Shown here one piece after another: positions 9,440 through 19,900 of a stretch of 39,152 nucleotides of DNA (its first letter is position 1; every line of letters starts with the position of its first letter). The DNA is from Mikrocytos mackini (lineage: Eukaryota > Endomyxa > Ascetosporea > Mikrocytida > Mikrocytiidae). Made by a program: the position numbers and the translations under genes. The stretch spans positions 1 to 39,152 of the forward strand of contig JASNJN010000060.1 in the NCBI GenBank assembly GCA_030180075.1, in the 5' to 3' direction. Below the pieces are notes generated by a model, which was given only the letters and a program-made list of their open reading frames with translations, did not search any database and had not been told where the DNA came from.

Positions 9440-11503
9440 TTTTTCTGTTATATAATCGATACTATCGTCTGTGAAATCTAATACATGTAAACGTGCTTGT
9501 TTAGATGCCAAATTCCGAAGATGTATCAATTTTTTCTCTATTGAACTTTGTTTTGTTTGTATTTTCTCATGGTACAGAGCCTCTTCGAATTTAATGGTAT
9601 CAGATGACGGTAATTTTTCCATATTCAAATGTTTTTCTTTTTTATTTGTTTCAGCCGCGTCTTCAGTTTTGTTTCTTTGTTGCTCCTTTTCAATTATAAA
9701 ATTTGTGTTAGATGCTTTCTTACTTCTTATCAATACCATCGCTTGGTGTATATGCTTACATATATAATTATTGCGGATAAAACGAATACAGCTACAGTGA
9801 ACCTGGTGATGGCACACGTTACATTTAATGCATTCGGCATTGCATTTAAATGGGCACTGCATGTCAAGATAACATATAGTATAGTCTTTGTATGTAAATT
9901 TAAACCGACCAATGTATTTGAAATCATGGTCAGAAAATTCTTTTATCTTATCGTGATTTTGGTTGGAAACTTTTTGTCTGTAAGTCATGCGAGTTATGGA
10001 TTTATCAACATTCCGAATTTTATTTTCTTTGATATCATCTTCCAATATCTTCATTAACTTTATTATCAATGAATCAAACCTGTGTTTTGTATAACCCTTT
10101 AAATATCCACGTTTAAATCTTCCAAACCAACTTTCACAGAAGTTGTTTGTATTAAACTCGGCCAATTCTCTGTTATATGATGCCCATTTGTCACATGTAT
10201 TTTTATAGTGTCGTATGAAGTAAGAATGGTAATTTGGACAAATATCTTTGGTCAACTTTAAAATCCTCTCGAGTTCTCTTTCAAAAGTGACTTTGTCTAT
10301 AATCATTATCAAGTAAGCCATCATATTTCGTAATTTTTGTTTTACTTTTTCGCATGAGCTAAACCTTATGATGTTTTTGTACCAACTTTTTTTGACGTGG
10401 TATTCACACTAAAGATGTTGGAGATCATAACCAAACGCCCGACTCCAAGAATTGTAGAAACCGTTATAACAATCACTCATTAAAAACGGCGGAGGTATTG
10501 TAGCATTTTGATTCGACTTAAACTTTTTAAAACAGTAATCTAAAACAGTTTCCTTTTCAGAAGTGGTGAGAATGTAAATGAACGGACAGCCTTGTTGATT
10601 TTCGTTAATAATCAAACCAACAATTAACAGAACGCCATATCTGTTTGTGTTATGCGTACTGTCAAATAACACACCTTTTCCTGAAAATTTTTCATATTTG
10701 TCAATCATATCGTGTGTACTTATAATTAATACAAATTCATTTTTTAAAGAACTATGGCCTTCTTTATTGGTTTCGATATCTTTAAAAGAATACAATTTTA
10801 AATCGTCGGCGTATTCATTAATAAGTAAATGTTCTGTGTTTTTGAAATCATCTTTATAAGCTCTACTATCGGTGGCTATTTTATCTCTCAGATAATACAA
10901 GTACTTCTTTGTAATTAACGACTCTTTCCTTATATCCTCCGTGTCAAATGAAGTACGTATTTCATCATATATATCGTCAATCGAATTTTTATTTTTTAGT
11001 TTTGCAATAAGTGCATTTTTAAAAAACGGAGGGATGCTAATAGTGGCCCAATCCGGATTGTGATTGTGAGTCAAATAGAACGAGACGGAAGAATTATTTG
11101 CTTGACAGCTTTTTATAGTGATGAAACATGGGCAGATTCTTCGCCCTTCTTTAAAGTAATTGCACTTGTGATAGACGGTTGTAACACCATCTAGATACTT
11201 TGTATTGGTAGTTGTACATGTGTAATATGATGTTTTCTGATTTTTGTCAACAAAAGAATCTAACTCAGCGCGTGAGCGGAAATGTTTGTTTTTTATAACT
11301 ATGGCGTATTCATGTTCCTTGTTATAGTGTCTGATTAATGTTTTTATTTGCGAAAAGTTCTGATCGAAGTGTTTACAAAACACACCCATTTGTTTATGGT
11401 CCGCAGACCCTTCTATAAACACGCGTTCCTGTCTCACATTTCTATCAATCATATTGGGAGTATTCGTTGAATGAGTTCCCATATTGATGTTAGTGTCGTT
11501 CAT
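9425..11503 (-). pseudogene. MULE-2 transposase (DDE), one in-frame TAG
   Basis: The frame starts at ATG 11503 (MNDTNINMG), just inside the TIR. Residues ~43-64 form a C2H2-like finger (CKHF...H-x4-H). Residues ~68-150 form a WRKY-GCM1/FLYWCH-like region ending CPCFITI...THNHNP. Catalytic D281 lies in FDSTHNTNRYG and D344 in LMSDCYNGFY. A TAG at 10409-10411 follows residue 364 (DLQHL). The same frame then runs on through CEYHVKKSW (the C-x2-H motif), the catalytic Glu in NNFCESWFGRF, and a Cys-rich block with the SWIM pattern CSC...ICKH, to the stop at 9425. So only one nonsense codon separates two well-conserved halves over about 690 codons. The second half has a Met at 10324 but would lack both aspartates on its own. 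Confidence 0.92.
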
Positions 11504-11688
11504 AGGTAAGTTGTACAGAAAGATAATTAAAATTTTTTAAAAATCACACGTTCCAACAAAGAATCGTATAAAAACGAAAACGAACATCTATCCGAGCCTT
11601 TATGTGAATTTGTAAACAATAATCATTTTTCAAAACCAAATTTAGAACCGTGGAAATCTTGGAAAAAGTGTGCTTTTCTAGACTAATC
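11483..11688 (-). repeat. MULE-2 right terminal inverted repeat (~206 bp)
   Basis: It is the inverted copy of 8142-8348. Its outer end is 28 bp from the first ATG of the host PTH2 gene, so the PTH2 promoter region must overlap the transposon end. Confidence 0.92.
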
Positions 11689-11716
11689 AATTTAAATTTT
11701 CAAATTAAAGTTTGAG

Positions 11717-12109
11717 ATGGAACAAGTCATCCTCGGCCTTATGCAGATTTTTTCAGGAGAATACAAGATGGTATTGGTGGTAAGAAAAGATTTACAAATG
11801 GGAATAGGGAAAATAGCTTCCCAATGTTCCCATGCTTCTGTACACGGTTACAAAAACTCTATAATTTTCCACCCAGCTATTACTAGCATATGGGAAAAAA
11901 ACGGATCCAAGAAGGTTGTTGTAAAAACTAATAGCGAGAAGGAAATGAAAGCTTTATCCATGCATGCATCATTGATTGGAGTTCCACACGTTTCCATCCA
12001 CGACACAGGAAGAACACAAATAGCCCCCAACAGTTTAACAGTTTTGGCCCTCGGTCCTTACCATGCTTCAGAAATAGACAAAGTAACAAGTCACCTAAAA
12101 CTACTATAA
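11717..12109 (+). CDS. PTH2: Peptidyl-tRNA hydrolase 2 (PTH2/Bit1 family)
   Basis: The enzyme releases peptides from peptidyl-tRNA that drops off ribosomes, recycling tRNA. The family signature is clear at both ends: KMVLVVRKDLQMGIGKIASQ followed by CSHAS near the start, and HDTGRTQIAPNSLTVLALGP then IDKVTSHLKLL at the C-terminus. The conserved Lys, Asp and His of the active-site region are present. The frame gives 130 residues from ATG 11717, or 113 from the internal ATG at 11768, which sits exactly where the conserved domain begins. The 17-residue extension could be an organelle or membrane signal, as in other PTH2 proteins, or may not be translated. The gene is convergent with Cia1 (44 bp between stops), and its upstream region abuts the MULE-2 TIR. 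Confidence 0.96.
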   Translation: MEQVILGLMQIFSGEYKMVLVVRKDLQMGIGKIASQCSHASVHGYKNSIIFHPAITSIWEKNGSKKVVVKTNSEKEMKALSMHASLIGVPHVSIHDTGRTQIAPNSLTVLALGPYHASEIDKVTSHLKLL

Positions 12110-12153
12110 ATTAAAAGAGCTGTAATCTATGATATTAATAAATAATTTAAACA

Positions 12154-13398
12154 TCAACAAACTTTCATAAGCTGAGTTTCTTTCTTGTTTGACGTTAGTA
12201 TAAAATATGAACTGTTCAATGTACTCCTGTCTATATTAATAACGATTCCTATTTCACTTTGGATGCTTTCTATACTTTCAATTAAAATGTTTTCTTCAAA
12301 AACATTTATTGTTAACACAGCTAAAATGTTTCCAACTAATATTACTTTATAAATATTGTTTTCTACGTATATTAATTCTAAGTCGTATAATGTGTGGTAT
12401 CCTAAACGTAACTTTACATAGTTTAAATCAAATGGCAATTTTTTTATTTTGGTTTCTAATTTGTTTCTGTCAAAGTAGAGAAAGAAAGCCATTATCGTTG
12501 AATTTTCACCGACGACAAAGACTAATCTTTCGTCTTTATTACTAAAGTTGTTCTCACATTTAAAAGACTTTACATTCCAGAGAGTAGTATTCGTTTTATC
12601 TTCATATATTCTATCTTGTGAAACTTTCTTTTCAGGGTGGCAAGTTAATGAATTTATGCTTTCTATTTCACTATCTATTTTTTTTATTTTGGTTGATAAT
12701 AAACTAAACACATTGTTATTTGTTGGCGCGTTTTGTTCTGCTTTAATGACTTCTTTAGAAACCCATTCATCGCTATTGGCATCTGACTCGTCAAGTAGAA
12801 CCCAGAAGATAACTTCGCCTGTGTAACTAACGGAACAAATTGTGTTTTGTGGATTTACAAATAGAGCCCTTTTCACGTCCCCTGTATGGCCCTGTAAAAT
12901 ATAGAAACATTCGTACTCTGGTTCGGTGTCACTGTTGTCTTTAAAACCCTTATAGAAAGTAGAAGTGTCTGAAGAAAGCTTCCAGATCCATACGTTTTTG
13001 TCTCTTGAAGCAGCACAAATTAATGTATTGTCGGAATTGGTTGATAAACTCTTCAGTTCGGCTTTTGGTCCTTCTAATAAAGATTTGTACTCGAAAGAAC
13101 TGATTGTTGGATTGTAAGAGTAGAAATGAATGTTACCAGAGAAACTACAAACACACAGGCTGTTGTTGTTAATCACTAGGCCACGTCTATATGATCTGTT
13201 ATCCTTCAGAGTTTCTATTATTGAAGTTTCCTTAATTTCAATGTGTATATCATCTGTACGTTCTTGTACCATCATAGTTAGCATTTTAAGTGTGTTACAT
13301 TCTCCAATAAGTAATAACATATCATTGTTGTGTATAAAAAGTGTCTCCCAAACCTGGAAATCATGTTTTAGTTTGTTTGAAAATTTTATTTTCGTCAT
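12154..13398 (-). CDS. CIA1: Cia1/CIAO1-like WD40 protein of cytosolic Fe-S assembly
   Basis: A 414-residue WD40 beta-propeller starting at ATG 13398 (a TTG four codons upstream is unlikely). The strongest stretch matches the Cia1 family: LCVCSFSGNIHFYSY, LEGPKAELKSLS, LICAASRDKNVWIWKLS, EYECFYILQGHTGDVKRA, and ICSVSYTGEVIFW. Cia1 is the targeting subunit of the CIA complex, which inserts Fe-S clusters into cytosolic and nuclear proteins. Microsporidia retain this pathway. The protein is longer than the usual ~330-340 residues because of linkers between later blades, which are very divergent. Another WD40 protein is possible, but the SRDK(N/S)VW(I/V)W-(Y)ECF-LQ-HT-DVK order is characteristic. 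Confidence 0.82.
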   Translation of the reverse strand: MTKIKFSNKLKHDFQVWETLFIHNNDMLLLIGECNTLKMLTMMVQERTDDIHIEIKETSIIETLKDNRSYRRGLVINNNSLCVCSFSGNIHFYSYNPTISSFEYKSLLEGPKAELKSLSTNSDNTLICAASRDKNVWIWKLSSDTSTFYKGFKDNSDTEPEYECFYILQGHTGDVKRALFVNPQNTICSVSYTGEVIFWVLLDESDANSDEWVSKEVIKAEQNAPTNNNVFSLLSTKIKKIDSEIESINSLTCHPEKKVSQDRIYEDKTNTTLWNVKSFKCENNFSNKDERLVFVVGENSTIMAFFLYFDRNKLETKIKKLPFDLNYVKLRLGYHTLYDLELIYVENNIYKVILVGNILAVLTINVFEENILIESIESIQSEIGIVINIDRSTLNSSYFILTSNKKETQLMKVC

Positions 13399-13582
13399 AC
13401 TTCTAACCAACAGATTCTAAGTATTAAACAAAACAGCACATGTAAATACATGCATTCGTTTTGTATCCTGCTATTCCAAATAGTACCATTGTTTCTTGCT
13501 CAACTTTAAAAAAGCTAATTTGAAAATCAAACAGAGTATCTTGAAAGCTAACGTATAAAGAAGATTCTAATTTATTTAACGA

Positions 13583-14326
13583 CTAATCCTCAGCGTCTTG
13601 TCTGCATACGGGGCATTTTCCGCTTTTTGTTAACCATTGTTTTATACATTCAGAATGAAATTCATGTTTACATTTCAATTCTGACACTTTATTATCCTTT
13701 TCATATTCCACCAAACAAATAACACATTTTTTATCTTTGTATTTATCCAAATCGGTTTCCGTTAAAGTTGTTTCCGTCAAGTTGTTTACAAACTGTTCAG
13801 TTGCGGCTCGAGGGATGTCCTCACGCCTCATACCGTTTATTATTACATCGTCTAAATTGAGCCGCATGAGACGCCGAATTAAATTGTTGAACGGGTTTAT
13901 TGAATTTCGTCTGTTTTCATTCATTCCAGTAGACATTTCGGCTAACATAGATCGAAACATGTCGTTGTTAAGGAAGTCCGAAGCTGTGGCCGGGCCTGTA
14001 GCGCCGCTTTCTTGGCTAGCTGTTTGGCCGCCTTCGGTCTCTGAATCCTCTGGCCTGGCGTTGGTAGTGGTTATGAATGTGGTCACTGAACCGTCCGAGT
14101 TACGACGGGTGGTGGTGGTAGTGGTCATTCCAGCAGAACTTATTCGCGTTGTGCGCCTGTTCGGCTCGCGCATGAAGTCATCGAGAAATTCTGCGAATTG
14201 ATTGGCCTGTGGGCCTGGTATTTCTTCTACAAAGTCGCTCTGGCATAAGCTGCATTTTAGGTCTTCATCATCATCCAATTCAAAGGGATTGTTGCATCCA
14301 TAACACCAAAAACTTGTTAGATACAT
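13583..14326 (-). CDS. RING-H2 E3 ubiquitin ligase, RNF126/RNF115 (BCA2)-like
   Basis: The start is ATG 14326 (MYLTSFWCYGC), which places the N-terminal zinc ribbon at the very start as in this family; a TTG at 14422 would add 32 residues with no homology. The N-terminal zinc ribbon is C8, C11, C25, C28, ending FVEEIPG. It binds ubiquitin or clients in RNF126 and BCA2. Residues ~65-115 are a Thr/Ser-rich linker. The C-terminus is a RING-H2 finger: CVIC, then CKHEFH, SECIKQWL and CPVC, with spacing C-x2-C-x14-C-x-H-x2-H-x2-C-x10-C-x2-C. The protein has 247 residues against ~310 in animals. It is likely a cytosolic quality-control ligase. Confidence 0.88.
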   Translation of the reverse strand: MYLTSFWCYGCNNPFELDDDEDLKCSLCQSDFVEEIPGPQANQFAEFLDDFMREPNRRTTRISSAGMTTTTTTRRNSDGSVTTFITTTNARPEDSETEGGQTASQESGATGPATASDFLNNDMFRSMLAEMSTGMNENRRNSINPFNNLIRRLMRLNLDDVIINGMRREDIPRAATEQFVNNLTETTLTETDLDKYKDKKCVICLVEYEKDNKVSELKCKHEFHSECIKQWLTKSGKCPVCRQDAED

Positions 14327-14665
14327 CCAGTTGAGCCTTTCAAATAAATTATGATTCTTTGAAATTTTCTGAAAGTTTCCAAATTCCTGATTTCTTTTTA
14401 TTACAACATTCCAGAACTTCAATACACAGTCCAGATGTTCAGGTCAATACAAGAAACAAATGGGATACTTTTTTCTCTATCCAGAAATAAGAAGTGCGCT
14501 ACAACTCCAAAAGTCCTTTTGGGGATATTTTAGAGCCATACATAGCGCCTTATTCAACATACTTATCACTGAAACATCAAAATTTTAATACCCGAGCTAG
14601 CCCAACTCAAGCCGATTTAAGTCCCCTCCAAAGCATGTTAGAACTGAATCATTTCAAATAAATTA
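14327..14665. other. Divergent intergenic region between RING ligase and dynamin gene
   Basis: A 339-bp gap, the longest inside the gene cluster. It must hold two divergent promoters. The minus-strand frame is open to 14422 without an ATG. I see no tRNA, snRNA or repeat. Sequence nearest the dynamin ATG is tttcaaataaatta, similar to the A/T-rich contexts of other start codons here. Confidence 0.4.
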
Positions 14666-16864
14666 ATGCAAACGATCAAACGGAAGCTCTCTAATTTAAC
14701 AATTCGCCGAAAGTCAAAAGCATCCAAGAAAACTAATGTGATATGCAAAACACCTGCACCTTCTTCAGACTCTTCAAAAGAAGTGTTTTGTTCAACAATA
14801 TACAAAGAGTACAACAATCTAATTAGCATTTCTGACAATTTAAAACTTTCCCAATTAAAAGTTCCTCGTCTAGTACTAATAGGCTGTCAGAGTCACGGAA
14901 AATCTTCATTTTTACAACACTTCCTTTCTTTTCCACTTTCATACATTAAATCGGGCCTTTGCACAAGGTGTCCAATTACGTACCAAATAGTACAAACCGA
15001 CGTAGAAACGCCTTCTTTATATTTTAACGGAAAAGAACAATCACAAGAAGAAATTCTAAAACTGGTAAAAGCGAAAATGGACGAAATAAGCCAAACCAAA
15101 GAAGGATACTCACACACTAAAATTTTGATTACAGTAAAATCAAAATTCTGTCGAAACTTAACAATAGTTGACTTACCTGGTTTAGTACCTGGAAACGAAA
15201 ACAAACAACAAAGCGACTTTGTGGAAAATTTAATTGTGGGATACTTGAACGACGAAAATAATTTCCCTATTTTCTTAATGAAAGCAGAAGAATTTTCTAG
15301 TTCTTTAATACCTAATTACTTCAGAGACATTCATTCCAAAAGTAAAAGATACAAGAATGATAAATGGTATGACAACTCAATGCTTGTTGTTACACACTTC
15401 GACGAATTAATACCAAAAGTGGACAACCTTTCTGTATTTGAAGATTTCTTAAGTCAAACTTCTATAAACTTACAAAATGTGTTCTTTACAAGTTGTGCAA
15501 CTCATAATAATGTAGACAATGGAATGGTGTTTAAAAAGTTTGTAGATATCGAAAAACCAATGATTGATAAATGGATAGAACAACTTAAAGATAATCAAAT
15601 TATAATCGAACAATTAGAAAGCCAAAAAAATAAAGGAGAATTTAAAAAGTTTGATATTGTAAAAAACAATTTGGGACTTTTGTCAGCAGAAAAGAAAATA
15701 CAAGACATTTGGTTAGAGATATTAAAGCAAAAAGTTAAACCTATAAAGTCTAATTTAGTTCGTATTCAAACTAACAACTTAATACAAGAAGAAGCTAAAT
15801 CTAAACTTAATGATTATTTATCCAAATCGACAAACTTGACAATTTTGTTGAAAGAAGAAAAAAGCACATTTTTTAGAAAAGCAAGGGATTTGTTTAATTA
15901 CGTAAAAGAAAACGTTAAAAGTTTCAGTTTGGAAGAATACGGCCAACTGTTATCGGATGACTTTAGCTATTTCAACGAAGATTTGATGTACAACAAAATA
16001 AAAGAAATATCTAAAGGTAATACGGAATTAGAAAATTACTTTTTAAACAGCAAGCTTTTAGGATCAAGCCAAATAACACGCGCTTTGGAAGCCATTAAAT
16101 TATTGTGTGATCATCGAACTTATAACGAACAAAGTTTTGACGAAGTAGTTTCCTGTGCTGGTGAGAATTCTAATTACGAAAGGGCCGTATGTTTATGCAC
16201 GAAAACTGAAGTGTATTCTTACATAAAAGAAATTAGCAAAGTGCTAAACACTGTGTTTGGAGGAATACTAAATAAGATCTATAAAACTGCTTTTTAAATG
16301 CTGGATTCTGATTTGAAAGTCGTTAATATGCTCAGAACAACCAATGACAATTTGTTTGATGAAGTTATAATAAATAGACTGAATGTGTATGTAGAAAAGG
16401 CGACTGGTAAATTTGATAAGTTCTGTAGGAATATGCTATTGTTGGTTAATTCGAGTGAATTTTGGAGAGTTGAAGGAAACAATATAGAAGGGAGAAGACA
16501 CTCTAAACTAAAAGAACGAAATGTAAGTACAACATTTAACAAGGTGTTTAAAACAGAGTTTTGTACAAATACATTTGTGTGTGATGTCAATAAAACGGCT
16601 AAGAAAAGATACAATTATGTTGTTAAAAATAGTATATACATTTTGCACAGTATATTGCAAGACTGTATAATCAACAAAATAGAAAATGCAGATTTAAATG
16701 AAGCTAATAATGTCAAAGAGAATATTAAAGAAAGAGATTTTGATAAAATGAAAAATACTATTAAAGACGAATTGGAATTATTAAGGAAAGAAAAAGAAAT
16801 TGTAGAACAGGGATTAAGTTCAATAGAAAACATTGCCAAAGCCTTAGTTGAGTACGACAAATAG
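14666..16864 (+). CDS. Dynamin-family GTPase with one internal in-frame TAA (two ORFs of 543 and 188 residues)
   Basis: A large membrane-remodelling GTPase. G1 is GCQSHGKSS (residues 73-81), the G2 Thr lies in SGLCTRCPI (T100), G3 is DLPG (169-172), and G4 is THFDE (from T243). A helical middle/stalk region follows. The first frame ends at TAA 16295-16297. It is directly followed, in the same frame, by ATG 16298 and 188 more codons that include a helical, Lys/Glu-rich C-terminus fitting the GTPase effector domain. No frame change is needed, so the stop is one codon within an otherwise continuous 731-residue protein. Possible readings are a null allele, readthrough, reinitiation at the adjacent ATG, or a base error. 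The Lys/Arg-rich first 30 residues are unusual. No PH or proline-rich domain is seen, so it is Vps1/Dnm1-like in layout. Confidence 0.88.
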
Positions 16865-16952
16865 ACACATTTTAAATAACTCAAATTGTATAAAACATAG
16901 ATTCCAAATTATTACTATAACTTTGAATTTTTTGTATTTCATATGCTCTCAT

Positions 16953-19900
16953 TTAATTACCGAGGCCATATATCTTACTCGATTCTGGTTCAGTTATCGT
17001 TGTCGAATCATCAACTGAATTGCCACTGCTTGTTTTTGATCTCTTTTTCTTTTTCTTCTTTTCTCCAAACATATTTGCATTACTATCTTCCAAGTGGTCC
17101 TTCTTAATACAGAAATCTCTATTCACAGATTTGCTTTCATAATGTTTCACATTTCTCTTCCCATTGCTAATAGCGGTTTTGTAATAAACTCTGATGAATT
17201 CTTCCATTACAAAGGACAGGAATGGCAGTTGTTTCTTTTCTTTCTCCACAATGAGTTTTTTATTTTCAATGTTCGCAACAGAAGTTTTATTTTGAATGGA
17301 TTTAATAAACTGTAGTGTGATAGACGTTATATCATTGTAGACAAAGTTCATGAATTCCCAAACTACAGTTTCCTGTGTTTGCAGTCCACTTAGGTTACTA
17401 AGAACACTCGTGTTCAACGTACTGCTTGTATTGTTGCTGTTTGTATTACTAGCATTACTAGCTGTCAAGAAAGTCTTTGTAATAAACATTGAAAGTTTGA
17501 ACAGCTTCGTTAGCAAATGTACTCCTTTGAAAGCGCTAACAAAATCCAAATCAAACCTGAACAAGAAAGGAAAGTACGTCTTTGTGAGGCAGAACACAAT
17601 GTTTATGTAGTTCGTAATTAAATGAACTTCAATATCCAGCACCATGTTATCGCTGTTGATATTAAACCCTTTCCTGTTTTTGATTTTGTTGTAAACGTCT
17701 TTGAATAAACAATTCACATTTTCAAACTTTTTTGTTATTTTCTCAATCGTAATTTGCAGTAATACGTTTCTATTCTCAAGTCCAACACCAGCTAGCTTTT
17801 CAAACGACCTACTTTCTTTTTCGAATGTCAGCTCATTGTCTATGTTTAAGTATTCATTGCAATATAAGTCAATAAAATATTTTCTTTCGCAGTCTTTGTT
17901 GAATGAAAGGGGTTTGCATATATTTTCTAGGATGTACACCATAAACTTATCAAGGCACAAATCAACGGCTTTCTTTTTGTAGAAGTAAAGTAGGATCATT
18001 GCTTTCGCAATTGGCCCGGTTGGGAGTGGGTACTGCTCGAAAACATCTGCTATGAAGCGGTCAACAATTCCCTTTATATTGTTGAATAGTTTTGTGTCGT
18101 GCTGGAACACTTTGTTAAAACACTTTATAAAAGAAAGCACGTAAATAGCGTCGTTGAACTCTTTTTTATCTATGTAGTGTACCGAAAGTTTTATTAAGCT
18201 TGCAAGAACCGCCTTGGCTTTGTCTAGGTCTAACAGTAGATAATCAACGAGGTACTTGTAGTTGCCTTTGTATCTTTCTAATATATTAGTACAGAGTTGC
18301 AAAAGTTGTTTTACTATTGGAATTCCTGGTGATTTGTTTTTGTTGCCTACATTTGCTAATTTGTTAATATCATTTGTCATAAAATTTATTGTTCTATAGA
18401 ACACGTTTAAAACGTCGCTGTTTATTGGGGACCAATGCGTGTCGAATATCGAGTTGTCGTCTACATGGGTTTGAATGGGCACACAAAAATCAACAATCTT
18501 CATTGTGTAGTTTATCGCTGTTAGATTATTTGCAACCATTTCAACTGTTTTATTGTTTGTGTACATATTGGGTTCAGAGTACAACTTAGAGAGCAAATAC
18601 ACAAATTGTTGGACAATAAAGCGCAGTATGAAAGGAGTTTCAAAAGTAACAATAGAACTGTCGATACAAATTGATTTTCCGTGAGAGTATAAATTCTTTG
18701 CAAATAAAAGACATAGTTTTTTGTTTGTGTCTTTCCAATCATCGTCCTTGCTTGAAATAGAAATTAAAACCAAAAAGAGGTTTAAAATGAAGTTCTTTTG
18801 TGGGCCCTTTTGAATAAAGAACTTGGTAAAGTCGAAGTGGCAAATGCGTTCTATTAACTTGTCTATCATTTCGTTGTTTAAGACGTGTAAGTGTAGTATT
18901 TCTCCCAGTATAGGCTCTTCCTGGTTGTTGTCTGTGAACACTCTCTGCATAGAAATAGGGAATGTTTCCTTGTCCATGTTCAACAGTCTAGAGAGATTTA
19001 TTTCAGCTTTGTTCGCAAAGTCTGGTTTGTACTTTTCATTTACTTCAAACAGTTTTCTAATGAAACTAAAAAGTAATGGTTTTAATTGTGTTGAGATTTT
19101 GTTATTTTGTTTAAGTATAATTAAACTGTTTACATATACTTTTTCCCAAGTTATAATATCTACGTTATGAGTTTCTAAAAGAGTAAAGTAAATGTAAATA
19201 GCTTTTTGTCGCAGTTCCAAACTAGACGAAATGAACATTTTAGAAACTAATATGTTTAAGTTGGTTGATATTTCTTTGTAGACGTTATCTTCTGTGCTGG
19301 TTAGTTTGGATTGAATGATGAAAATTATATTGTTAAATAGAAAGCTTAATTGTGGAAGGTTTAAACATTCAAGTAAATTGATTATTGTGTTTATTTCTTT
19401 AAACACTTTATCTTGGATGTCTTCTAAATCGTCTACAATTTGTAATAGAAGGTAAATAGTAGATAGAAGACAGTCTATTATTCTTTCATTGTTTACTTTG
19501 GGTGTTCTTAAATGGGTTATCAATTGTTCAACTGTTTTAAAAAGAATATAAAACTTTGCCTTTGTTTCAATATTCTTACAAATATAAATCAGTACGCATT
19601 TTGAGATACTAACTACACTTTCAGCCATATCGTTTTTGTCTTTCATTTTTAAGACACTAGTTTTTGGGACATTGTTTGTATTAGAAACGAACTCAAAAAC
19701 GTGTGAAATGTTATACAGTATAAAGCTCAAAAAGATTTCAATAAGCTTAAAGTTTTCTTTGTTGTGTATCAACATTTCAACTGTGTTAATTAACACGCCC
19801 AATATGTTAATCCCTAGTATTTTGTTATCACTTTTGCTTACCAAATTTTCCTGGTATCCTTCCTGCAGAAGACTCTCTACATTAGAGGGAGATATGCAAC

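Larger units (their letters stand above)
8142..11688 (-). mobile_element. MULE-2: Mutator-like DNA transposon, 3.55 kb
   Basis: Inverted termini at 8142-8348 and 11483-11688 match along their length except for one base in a T run. They begin GATTAGTCTAGAAAAGC. The minus strand carries a MULE transposase (11503 to 9425) and a PHD-finger tail (to 9111). The left flank is retroelement integrase sequence (accgtttaaaac). The right flank (aatttaaatttt) is the upstream region of the PTH2 gene. These flanks share no target duplication, so the element or its flanks were rearranged after insertion. It is a different subfamily from MULE-1: the TIRs and most of the protein differ. Confidence 0.92.

Noticed and set aside
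8142-11688. TTTAAA in both MULE-2 flanks as a target duplication
   Set aside because: The words sit at different distances from the TIR ends, and full 9-12 bp flanks do not match.
14423-14665. Possible tRNA or snRNA in the longest gap of the gene cluster
   Set aside because: I could not build a cloverleaf or find U-snRNA core sequence; it is most simply a divergent promoter.
16615-16884. Antisense ORFs opposite the dynamin, FANCI-like, CIA1 and CDC45 genes
   Set aside because: They are hydrophobic shadows of conserved coding frames on the other strand, without motifs of their own.
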